Of a stretch of 64,000 nucleotides of DNA, positions 36,975 to 44,319 are shown piece by piece. The stretch's first letter is position 1. The number at the start of each line of letters is the position of its first letter. This DNA comes from Gordonia bronchialis DSM 43247 (GTDB taxonomy: Bacteria > Actinomycetota > Actinomycetes > Mycobacteriales > Mycobacteriaceae), in the NCBI RefSeq assembly GCF_000024785.1, contig NC_013441.1, positions 5,022,001 through 5,086,000 of the forward strand, read 5' to 3'. The position numbers and the translations under genes are program-made. The notes beneath the pieces are model-generated. The model had not been told where the DNA came from, searched no databases, and saw nothing but the letters and a program-made list of their open reading frames with translations.

Positions 36975-38804
36975 TCATGAGGCGTCGGTGTCGAGTCGTT
37001 CGAGGAGTCCGTCGAAGACCTTGGCTCGGCCAACTTGGCCCTTGTGTGCGGCGTCGTCGCGTTGGGCTTGGAGGGTGGGACGGAACTCGATGGTGGTGAC
37101 GAAGAAGCTGCAGGATTCGCAGATCGATTCGAAGTGGCAGTCCATGTCGACGGGCCGGGCACAGTATCCGTTGCCGAGCATGCGGCGGTGCATTTCGGCG
37201 CGGAGCTTGCGCATCTCGGAGCCTTCGTCGGTGTCGGGAAGGTGTGGCGGCTGGTCGTAGAGTGCTTCGACCTTTTCGGTGACGGAGAAGTACTGCTCGG
37301 CCACTGTCCTGTCGGCGATGCGGGCGTAGACCATGGTCATGGCGAGCGTTTTGTGGCCGAGCAGAGCGGCGATGGCGTCGAGCGACATGCCCCGGTTGAT
37401 GGCCTGGGTCGCGAGGGTGTGGCGCAGTTGGTGAGCGGTGACATGTCCGATCCCGGCGGCTTCGGCGTGCCGGTCGAGCGCGGCCGTCACTCGGTGGCTG
37501 GTGATCGGGCGGTGGTTCTCAACGAGCAGCCGGCTGGTGCGGATGCCGGTGGGACGGTGGTTGTCGATCCAGTCGTCGAGGAGTTCTTTGAGTTGGGGGT
37601 GTAGTGGTATGTAGCGGTCATTGTGCATCTTGCCCAATGGGATTCGTAGCCAGAAGGCTGTGCCGATCTGGACCACGGCATCGGTGGTCAGTCCGAGTAG
37701 TTCGCTAATGCGGATGCCTGTGCGGGCGAGTAATTCGACGATCAGACGGGACAGGGGGTCGGTATCTGCGCGGGCGGCGCGGAGAAGTTTGGTGGCGGCC
37801 CCGTCGTCAAGGAATCTGGGCAGTGGCTTGTCGATGATCGGTAGGTCCCCGATGAAGACCAGCGGACGCACCGGTGCGTTCGGGTAGTCCCAGTCGGTGA
37901 TCCGGTCGAAGAAGCAATGCAGGTTGATCAGAGCGTTCTTGATGCTGCCCCGGTTCAACGGTTTCCCGGTACGTGGGGTGGGTGTGGTGGACAGCCACTT
38001 CTTGAACTCCTCGATGTGAACGCGTTGCAGCTCAGCGCAATTCGCGATCTGTGGGTGGGTGTCGGTCAACCACGAACCGAAGCGCCGCAGGTCGTGTTCG
38101 ATGCCGGTGACCGTATTGGGTCGCAGGCTCAGGGTGACCTGCTCGATGTAGCGGCGAGCGGTGGTCGCGTAACCGTGTGTGATCGTCGCCCAACCGGTCG
38201 TCGCGACTGGCTGATGGTTCGACGGGCGCCGCCAGGTGGACAGTTTCTCGGCATGGAACAGGGTCAGCTGGAGCTGGTTGAACATACCCGCGAGGTTGCG
38301 GCCGGCCTCGGGCAGTCCCCGCATCCGGTAGCTCGCCAGGAGCGCTTCGCGAGCCGGGAAGAACTCTGTATCACCCACTGCGGCAGGAGGAGTCGCGGTC
38401 ATCGCGGAGATCTTGGCCAGTAGATTCCACTGGCCGGTGATCCGCGAGCCGCTGATCTCGACTGTCTCGCACGCCTCGAGAAACCAGCGGTAGTCCTGCG
38501 GGCAGTGGGAACGTGCGGCGTATCCCAGATGCAGATTCAGCGAGCTGATCAACTCGGCATCGGCACGCAGCTGCCCGGTGACCATCAGCCAGGACGCGAA
38601 TGAGCGCGCTTTCCCGACGACCTCGAGCCGCTGCGGCGAGGTCAAGCAATGCCAGCCGCCGGCGCGACTCACTCGCCTCTGGCAGGTTTCGGCTGCCTGT
38701 GTCGTGGAGCGCCCGGTCTTGAGTCCTGCCGCGCGCATCGCCGCGAGGTAGCTGGCGACGATGTGTGCGTCGTTGCCGGACAAATCGGCGGCCGCGGCCA
38801 TCAT
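36975..38804 (-). CDS. TnpB-like tyrosine recombinase (Tn554 type)
   Basis: A 609-residue recombinase, close to the ~630 residues of Tn554 TnpB. The catalytic domain shows Arg in LLARTGIRISELLGL, the H-x-x-R box in TAHQLRHTLATQAI, and the LGHKTLAMTMVYARI segment with the nucleophile Tyr. A Cys-rich tail follows (DMDCHFESICESCSFF). The long N-terminal half is probably DNA-binding. The ATG overlaps the end of the other recombinase as ATGA. It should act with its partner for strand exchange. Confidence 0.9.
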   Translation of the reverse strand: MMAAAADLSGNDAHIVASYLAAMRAAGLKTGRSTTQAAETCQRRVSRAGGWHCLTSPQRLEVVGKARSFASWLMVTGQLRADAELISSLNLHLGYAARSHCPQDYRWFLEACETVEISGSRITGQWNLLAKISAMTATPPAAVGDTEFFPAREALLASYRMRGLPEAGRNLAGMFNQLQLTLFHAEKLSTWRRPSNHQPVATTGWATITHGYATTARRYIEQVTLSLRPNTVTGIEHDLRRFGSWLTDTHPQIANCAELQRVHIEEFKKWLSTTPTPRTGKPLNRGSIKNALINLHCFFDRITDWDYPNAPVRPLVFIGDLPIIDKPLPRFLDDGAATKLLRAARADTDPLSRLIVELLARTGIRISELLGLTTDAVVQIGTAFWLRIPLGKMHNDRYIPLHPQLKELLDDWIDNHRPTGIRTSRLLVENHRPITSHRVTAALDRHAEAAGIGHVTAHQLRHTLATQAINRGMSLDAIAALLGHKTLAMTMVYARIADRTVAEQYFSVTEKVEALYDQPPHLPDTDEGSEMRKLRAEMHRRMLGNGYCARPVDMDCHFESICESCSFFVTTIEFRPTLQAQRDDAAHKGQVGRAKVFDGLLERLDTDAS

Positions 38805-39820
38805 TGCTCCGAAAGGTTCTGGGCATCAATGGCTTCCATTGCTCGTCGGTACTCGCTGGCGAGCCAGTCGTTGGCCAGGTGTAGGTAGATCCGAGTCGAC
38901 TCGATCGAGCGGTGGCCAGCCTGGGACTGGATGGCTTCCAACGCCATCCCGGCCTCGCGTAGCCGGGTAAAACAGGTGTGCCGCAACTGATGGCACGTCA
39001 GCTGCTCGATGCCTGCACGGCGCCGCGCGCCGGCGATGATCTCGTCGAGTCCGGCGGCGCTGAGTGGTTGCCCGCGACGGGGACCCTTGAGCACGACGAA
39101 CAGGCGATCGGTGGCCGTATCCTGTGGACGCTCCCGATTCAGATAGTCGGTGACCGCGGTGAAGAAGCGTGTCGAGATCGGCACGATTCGCTGATGCCCG
39201 CCCTTTCCTTCGGCGATAAACACCCGTCTTTCACCAGGATTGAGATCGTTCAACCCGAGTCCGAGGACTTCGCAGCGTCGCAGACCGCCGAGCAGCATCG
39301 CGGCCACCATGGCCCGGTCACGGTCCGTGCGCAATGACGCGACGAATGCGTCGGCTTGCGCGGGATCGAGCACCCGTGGCAACGTCCGCGGCGCCCGGAT
39401 CAACGGAACTCCCCGCACTGCCCGGCCCGGACTCCGAGTCGCTAGTCCTCGCGGCACGGGATTCGCCGTCACGACACCACGGATTCGCAGATACTCGTAG
39501 AGCCCGGCGATGCTGGACAACCGGCGCTTGATGGTGCGCGCCGACAATCCCTGCTCGCCGTCCTCGATGCGTACGACCGTCGCACCCCGACGCGGCTGAC
39601 GCTGCTGCTTGAGGAAGTCGAGCACGTCATCGACGCTGACCTTCTCGGGTTCTCGGTCGACGACCTCGAAGAACACCTTCAGGTCGTAGGCGGTCGCCAG
39701 GACTGTGTTCGGTCGCGCCCGCGTGGCAACCAATTCGAGATAGTCGTCAACCAACTCGTGCCCGAGTGACACCATTCGGCCGCCGGTACTTGCGCCGCGC
39801 ACCAGACAGGGATCGAACAC
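38801..39820 (-). CDS. TnpA-like tyrosine recombinase (Tn554 type)
   Basis: A 339-residue integrase: core-binding domain LVDDYLELVATRARPNTVLA, Arg in AMLLGGLRRCEVLGLGL, H-x-x-R in LTCHQLRHTCFTRLREAG, and the Tyr segment AGHRSIESTRIYLHLAND. GTG chosen because GGGAGG lies six bases upstream; the open frame extends back through the element border into IS3 sequence and cannot be coding there. It pairs with the larger recombinase downstream. Confidence 0.88.
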   Translation of the reverse strand: MFDPCLVRGASTGGRMVSLGHELVDDYLELVATRARPNTVLATAYDLKVFFEVVDREPEKVSVDDVLDFLKQQRQPRRGATVVRIEDGEQGLSARTIKRRLSSIAGLYEYLRIRGVVTANPVPRGLATRSPGRAVRGVPLIRAPRTLPRVLDPAQADAFVASLRTDRDRAMVAAMLLGGLRRCEVLGLGLNDLNPGERRVFIAEGKGGHQRIVPISTRFFTAVTDYLNRERPQDTATDRLFVVLKGPRRGQPLSAAGLDEIIAGARRRAGIEQLTCHQLRHTCFTRLREAGMALEAIQSQAGHRSIESTRIYLHLANDWLASEYRRAMEAIDAQNLSEQ

Positions 39821-39902
39821 CACGCACCTCCCGAGTCGAGGGTCCGCCTGCCCTGTAGCTATCACCAGCAGACACGCCGAGATCACCTGCATATCGTGAC
39901 CA

Positions 39903-40730
39903 GTCGATGTACTCGGCGACGGCGATCTCGACGTCGCCGACACTGCCCCAACCGCCCTTCGGGCGCATGATCGGGTTACGGATGCACTCGGCCTTGAACA
40001 ACGAGTTGAACGCTTCGGCCATCGCGTTGTCGTACGAATCACCTTTGGAGCCAACAGAAGTCACCGCGTCAGCCTCGGCGAGACGTTCGGTGTAGCGGAT
40101 GGCTCGATATTGCACTCCGCGGTCGGAGTGGTGAATCAGCCCGGCCACATCCTGACCGGCACGCGAACGCGCCCACAAGCCCATGTCCAAGGCATCCAAC
40201 GCGAGGTCGGTGTGCATGGTGGTTGAAACCTGCCAGCCGACGACTATCCGCGAGAACACGTCGAGAATGAACGCCGCGTACACCCAGCCGGAGTGGGTGC
40301 GGATGTAGGTCAGGTCCGCGACCCATAGCGCGTTGGGCGCCGCCGCGGTGAATTTCCGCTTGACCCGGTCTGCCGGCTGTGGGGTCTGGGCTCCCTCACT
40401 GCGCGTGGTCTTACGCGTCTTCGACCGTGGTATCCCCTGTAGCCCATCGGCTTTCATCAATCGTTCGACAGTGCAGCGAGCCACCTCAATATCCTTTCTG
40501 CGGAGTTCGGCATGGACCTTGCGGGCACCATAGACGCCGAGATTGGCGGCGTGCACAGTGCGGATCTCACCGAGCAACTCGCGGTCACGAACTGCTCGTG
40601 GCGCTTCGACTCGCCGAGAGCTCAGATGGGTTCGTACCGTGGACGGAGCGATCTGGGCGGCCGTATCTCGCAGGGCCTCGCAGGTCGGATCGACCCCGTG
40701 TTCGCCGCGAAAGGCGGCAACGAACTCCAC
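39903..40730 (-). pseudogene. N-terminal part of the interrupted IS3 OrfB
   Basis: It starts MEFVAAFRGEHGVDPTCEAL and has Asp in LWVADLTYIRTHSG, Asp in LIHHSDRGVQYRAI and Glu in DNAMAEAFNSLFKAE. The frame runs to VAEYIDW and then into unrelated residues of the inserted element. Rejoined with 36813-36944 it is a complete OrfB, so the interruption is the only obvious damage. Confidence 0.9.
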
Positions 40731-40732
40731 AA

Positions 40733-41059
40733 TTAGCGCTGTGGGCGGTCGATCTCCGCGGCGAAAAAAGCCGATGCCTGCTTGAGGATCGTGTTCGCCC
40801 GCCGCAGCTCACGGTTCTCCCGCTCCAACTGGGCGATCCGGTCAGCGTCACTGGTCGTCGTACCCGGGCGCTGCCCACCATCGATCTCGGCCTGTTTGAC
40901 CCAGGTCCGTAGCGCCTCCGGGTGCACACCCAACTGATCGCCAATCCGTTTGAGCGCTCCCGGCCGCGTGGCCGGGTCCTGATGGGCTTCCACCGCCATC
41001 CGCGTCGCCCGCTCCTTCAGCTCAACACTGTACTTCCGTGGTGCTGCCATGCTCTCCAT
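40733..41059 (-). CDS. IS3-family transposase OrfA (fourth type)
   Basis: A 108-residue protein (MAAPRKYSVELKERATRMAV from the second Met), with a helix-turn-helix (DQLGVHPEALRTWVKQAE) and a zipper-like coil (RIAQLERENRELRRANTILK). The frame is intact. It ends three bases before orfB. Confidence 0.9.
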   Translation of the reverse strand: MESMAAPRKYSVELKERATRMAVEAHQDPATRPGALKRIGDQLGVHPEALRTWVKQAEIDGGQRPGTTTSDADRIAQLERENRELRRANTILKQASAFFAAEIDRPQR

Positions 41060-41102
41060 CCTTCACAGGCTCGAGAGCCACCGACAAACCCGGGGCGGTT
41101 CA

Positions 41103-41484
41103 CTCCCGGCATCGGCGTCTCCGAGCCCGCCCGCACCGCCTCCTGCTGCCCCTTGCGGATACGCACGTTCATCGCCTGCGAGGTGATGCCCGCCAGCTCC
41201 GCGACCTCGGCAGTGCTGAGCCAGCCGTGCTCCCGGCGCCACTCGGCTGAGGCCTTACGGCTGCGGGGCACGGCAGCGACCCACTCCGGCCGCGTGACGA
41301 TGCGGTCGTCGACGCGCGTGGAGGGCAGGCGGCCGTCGGCGATCATCCGAGCCACCGTGTCGCGGTGCACGGAGAGCAGCTCCGCGGCGTCGTCGATCGC
41401 GAGGAATCCCTCGGCGTGGAGAGCCGCCTCTTCGCGACGGAAGCGTGCGCGGAGGCCTTCGGCGGCGCGCTCGGAGGGGGTCAT
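41103..41484 (-). pseudogene. Helix-turn-helix (excisionase-like) protein, truncated by IS3
   Basis: Two helix-turn-helix segments are visible: LAIDDAAELLSVHRDTVARM with MIADGRLPSTRVDDRI, and WLSTAEVAELAGITSQAMNV with RIRKGQQEAVRAGS. This is the pattern of excisionase-type DNA-binding proteins. The ATG overlaps the resolvase stop as ATGA, so it was co-transcribed with it. The IS3 element removed the last ~15 codons, which lie at 36736-36782; most of the DNA-binding part is intact, so some activity may remain. Confidence 0.82.
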
Positions 41485-42044
41485 GCGGCGGACTCCTTCT
41501 CCTCAGCGAGTGCGCGGTACACCGTCGCCCGGCTCGCGCTGAGCGACTTGGCGATCTCGTCCACGCCGACGCCGCCGGCCCGGAGGAGGCGGGCGTGCCG
41601 CTTCTGCTCCGCCGTCAGCTTCGCCGGTCGGCCACCGTACCGGCCCTGCGCGCGGGTAGCTTCGAGACCGGCACGGGTGCGCTCGATCAGCAGGTCCCGT
41701 TCCATCGCGGCGAGGGCGGCCAACATCGTGTAGACGAATCGGCCCATCGCGGTGCTGGTGTCGATCTGCTCGGTGAGGGAGACCAGGCCGATGCCGTCAC
41801 GCTCGAACTGCTCGCCGAGATCCACGAGGTGCTTCATGCCCCGGCTGAGCCGGGACAGGGAGTAGACGACGACGGTGTCGCCGGGGCGAAGGTCCGGGAG
41901 CATCGCGTCGAACCGCGGCCGGGACACCGCGGCGCCCGAGACGCCGTGGTCGATGTAGAGGGCGTCGACGTCGGCGCGTTCGAGCGCCCGCACCTGAAGC
42001 GCTTCATCTTGCTCGTCCGTGGATGTCCAACGACAGTGACTCAC
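41481..42044 (-). CDS. Serine recombinase (resolvase/invertase) with an unusual N-terminus
   Basis: A 187-residue small serine recombinase: LYIDHGVSGAAVSRPRFDAM, VVVYSLSRLSRGMKHLVDLG, FVYTMLAALAAMERDLLIER with the long E-helix, and a C-terminal helix-turn-helix (VDEIAKSLSASRATVYRAL). The first strand is abnormal: instead of the usual Y-A-R-V-S-T-D-E-Q it reads SHCRWTSTDEQDEA. The Ser is present but the Tyr and the normally spaced Arg are not, so the start may be damaged by an indel or recombination. Upstream codons give no better start. Confidence 0.75.
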   Translation of the reverse strand: MSHCRWTSTDEQDEALQVRALERADVDALYIDHGVSGAAVSRPRFDAMLPDLRPGDTVVVYSLSRLSRGMKHLVDLGEQFERDGIGLVSLTEQIDTSTAMGRFVYTMLAALAAMERDLLIERTRAGLEATRAQGRYGGRPAKLTAEQKRHARLLRAGGVGVDEIAKSLSASRATVYRALAEEKESAA

Positions 42045-42136
42045 CGCCCGGCGCGGGCACCACTGAGTGCCCGACGGCTCAGGCCAGTCCGGCGGTGAGC
42101 AGAGCGGACTCGCGCGAGGGTCGAAGTCTCTAGGGG

Positions 42137-42186
42137 CCAGTCAAACCCGAGCTTGGACAACACATGGCAGTTCAAAGTTTGACTGG
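42137..42186. repeat. 10-base inverted repeat upstream of the resolvase gene
   Basis: CCAGTCAAAC at 42137-42146 is matched by GTTTGACTGG at 42177-42186, with 30 bases between. Its place ~95 bases upstream of a serine recombinase start suggests a resolution site half or an operator, but no second subsite is apparent. It could also be an old element tip. Confidence 0.45.
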
Positions 42187-42235
42187 TCAGCCGCACTACC
42201 ACCCTGAACCGTCCTGGATCGGATAGAGACCTGGT

Positions 42236-43165
42236 TCAGGCCACCTCCGCCACGGAGGCGACGCTGTCACGATAGCGCGTCTCGTACTCGACGGGTGAGC
42301 AGTAGCCCAGGGAGGAGTGCAGCCTCTCGGCGTTGAACCAGTGCACGTAGGCGGCGGTCTCTCGTTCGACCTCGCCGCGGTCCTTCCAGGCGCGGCCGGT
42401 GTCGATCAGTTCGGTCTTGTACAAGCCGATCGCCGACTCCATGAGCGCGTTGTCGAGCGCATCGCCGACCGATCCTATGGATCCGGTGATGTTGGCCTCG
42501 GTCAGCGCAGCGGTGAATGCCAACGATGTGTACTGACTGCCCGCATCGCTGTGATGAACCAAACCGGTTGCGGTGAAGTCGAATCCGGATCGGCGGCGGA
42601 CGAACAACGCTTGCTCGACAACACTCGTCACCAACGGTGTGTGCTTGCTCGCCATGACTCGCCACCCGAGGATGCGTCGCGAAAACACATCCACGAGGAA
42701 CGCGACGTAGACAAACCCCGCCAATGTCCACACATACGTGAAGTCGGCCACCCACCACTGATCCGGATGTGTCGGTGTATCCCATTGTCGTTCAACATGA
42801 TCAGGGAATCGTGGCGCCCTATCGTCTCGGTGGGTCGTGGTGGTGCGATGGCTGCCGCGTACAGCACCGGAGATGCCGCAGATCCCCATCAGCCGGCCGA
42901 CCTGATCACGACCCATCACGTGACCGGCGCGCCACATCGTGTGATACATCTTGCGCACCCCGTACACACCGCGGTTCTTCTCGAACTGCTGGTAGACGGC
43001 ATGAGCGGCGTAGGCCTCCTCGAGCATCGCTGCCGAGACCAGGCCACGCTGCTTGTGGGCATAGTAGGTGGATGGGGCAATCTGCATTCCGTACTCGGTG
43101 AGTACCCGGCAGATCGGATCGACCCCGAACCTGTCCCTGTGATCGTCGATGTACTCGACGATCAA
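42236..43165 (-). CDS. IS3-family transposase OrfB (copy 2)
   Basis: 309 residues, differing from copy 1 by Val for Ala in LFVRRRSGFDF. The catalytic Asp, Asp and Glu segments (VADFTYVW, HHSDAGSQY, LMESAIGL) are all present. The ATG overlaps the orfA stop. Confidence 0.92.
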   Translation of the reverse strand: MIVEYIDDHRDRFGVDPICRVLTEYGMQIAPSTYYAHKQRGLVSAAMLEEAYAAHAVYQQFEKNRGVYGVRKMYHTMWRAGHVMGRDQVGRLMGICGISGAVRGSHRTTTTHRDDRAPRFPDHVERQWDTPTHPDQWWVADFTYVWTLAGFVYVAFLVDVFSRRILGWRVMASKHTPLVTSVVEQALFVRRRSGFDFTATGLVHHSDAGSQYTSLAFTAALTEANITGSIGSVGDALDNALMESAIGLYKTELIDTGRAWKDRGEVERETAAYVHWFNAERLHSSLGYCSPVEYETRYRDSVASVAEVA

Positions 43166-43488
43166 CGAAGTCGGCGGTCGATCTCCGCCGCGGCGAAAAA
43201 CGCCGACGCCGTCTTCAAAATCTCATTGGCTCTGCGCAATTCGGAATTCTCACGACGCAGCTCACGCACCTGAGCATCCAACTCCCCACTGGTCGTACTC
43301 ACCCCCGAGGAGACCACCGGCGTGTCCTTCTCGATCCAGTTACGCAACGTCGCCTGATTGATATCGAGCATCTCGGCGACATGCCGGCGCGCCGCCGACT
43401 TCGACCCGCCCACCTCGCCGAGCCGATCCTGATACATCCGCACCGCACGCTCACGCGTCTCCTGGTCAAACTTCCGTGGTGCTCCCAT
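43162..43488 (-). CDS. IS3-family transposase OrfA (copy 2)
   Basis: 108 residues with the same protein sequence as OrfA of copy 1. Silent changes are present, and a base outside the gene directly next to the start differs (CCCATAACAG versus CCCATGACAG). Confidence 0.9.
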   Translation of the reverse strand: MGAPRKFDQETRERAVRMYQDRLGEVGGSKSAARRHVAEMLDINQATLRNWIEKDTPVVSSGVSTTSGELDAQVRELRRENSELRRANEILKTASAFFAAAEIDRRLR

Positions 43489-43671
43489 AACAGCATTCTC
43501 CTGGTGAGATCACGGTCTCCACCAGACCCAGGACGGTTCACCCGGCCTTGGTGAGGGTCAGGGGGTAACCCCAGGGGTTATTAACAGGGTGGTTCCGGAC
43601 TGTTCAGAACTGTCGGGTCAGAGCACTAAAATTGAGAGAACATCCACAAGGTGATTGGAAGGTAATCCACG

Positions 43672-44097
43672 GTGAGAGTTCCCGATACCCGCGCCGCGTT
43701 TCGTCATTTCGACCTCGTCCGTGACCCCATTGACCATCAGCTTGATCCCGCGCTACCTGAGGAACCGGGCTACGTCCACGCCGTCGAACTTCACCCCGAG
43801 TACAAGTATCGGCATCGCCACCTGCTGGCACTCGATGACTTGAAGTCTCCCTTGTTCTCGTCGGATCGCTTCGAGTACACAGCGATTTGTGAGCGCTCGG
43901 TCCGCGTAATTCTGCCAATGCCCGTTGAGCTCGATGACCCGGATCTGTGCCCACAATGCAAGCACTGGCTGGACCTTCAGATAGCTGACCCAGCTGAGTA
44001 CAGGCGACAACGACTGGATTGGCGCAATGATCGGTACGCGCGCGAAGAAGAGCGGCGCAACGTCGAGGAGTGGAATCGACGAAACGGCACTTGGTGA
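43672..44097 (+). CDS. Unknown protein with one CxxC motif
   Basis: A 141-residue protein from GTG with AAGG about ten bases upstream. It has LHPEYKYRHRHLLALDDLKS, then SVRVILPMPVELDDPDLCPQ with CPQCKHW, and a charged C-terminal helix (YAREEERRNVEEWNRRNG). It sits between the last IS and dnaB and is the first non-mobile gene of the core side. Family not recognised. Confidence 0.6.
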   Translation: MRVPDTRAAFRHFDLVRDPIDHQLDPALPEEPGYVHAVELHPEYKYRHRHLLALDDLKSPLFSSDRFEYTAICERSVRVILPMPVELDDPDLCPQCKHWLDLQIADPAEYRRQRLDWRNDRYAREEERRNVEEWNRRNGTW

Positions 44098-44319
44098 GCT
44101 TCGAGTGGTTGCAAAGTGAGGCTGAACGACCGACTGATGCCTCCGCCAACCAACACCACCAAATACCGGCCGCGAACAATTCGTCACGTGACCTAGATGG
44201 AGTGGCCTGGGTCACTGACACGCAGGCCGGAATGTCGGGATTTGCTGACAAATCCACTGACACCGGCATTGGAATATGACAACTTTTCTTGGAACCTACA
44301 CGAACCTACATCCGACCGA
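44098..44319. other. Intergenic region downstream of dnaB
   Basis: No gene. It contains a small perfect hairpin (GATTTG-CTGA-CAAATC near 44240). It receives the 3' ends of dnaB and of the unknown plus-strand gene, so a terminator is expected, but no strong stem is seen. Confidence 0.4.

Larger units (their letters stand above)
36946..39899 (-). mobile_element. Minimal Tn554-like element of two tyrosine recombinases
   Basis: About 2954 bases inserted in an IS3 orfB. Removing it restores GGTTGAAC-CAGTCGATG and an open frame. The tips are imperfect inverted repeats: TATGTGGGTGATCGGCGT at one end and TATGCAGGTGATCTCGGCGT at the other, a few bases inside each border. No target duplication longer than two bases is seen, as expected for tyrosine recombinases. 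It holds only tnpA- and tnpB-like genes, with no tnpC-like gene and no cargo. Confidence 0.8.
36783..41102 (-). mobile_element. IS3-family insertion sequence (fourth type), itself interrupted
   Basis: The tips TGAATCGCCCCGGCTTTGCTGG and TGAACCGCCCCGGGTTTGTCGG (each read from outside inward) are clear inverted repeats, and both borders carry the 3-base direct repeat CTC. It contains orfA and a split orfB, with the two-recombinase element 36946-39899 sitting inside orfB. Without that insert the element would be about 1.37 kb, normal for IS3. Confidence 0.9.
42205..43540 (-). mobile_element. IS3-family insertion sequence, copy 2 (near-identical to 10643-11978)
   Basis: 1336 bases with the same tips as copy 1, in the same orientation. 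It is flanked by CCC on both sides, a possible 3-base target duplication, whereas copy 1 shows four bases (ATAG). I noticed four substitutions between the copies. Both transposase frames are intact. Confidence 0.92.

Noticed and set aside
36975..39820. Recombinase-in-trio element
   Set aside because: Only two recombinases are present between the borders, and the sizes (about 340 and 609) fit Tn554 TnpA and TnpB better than a trio.
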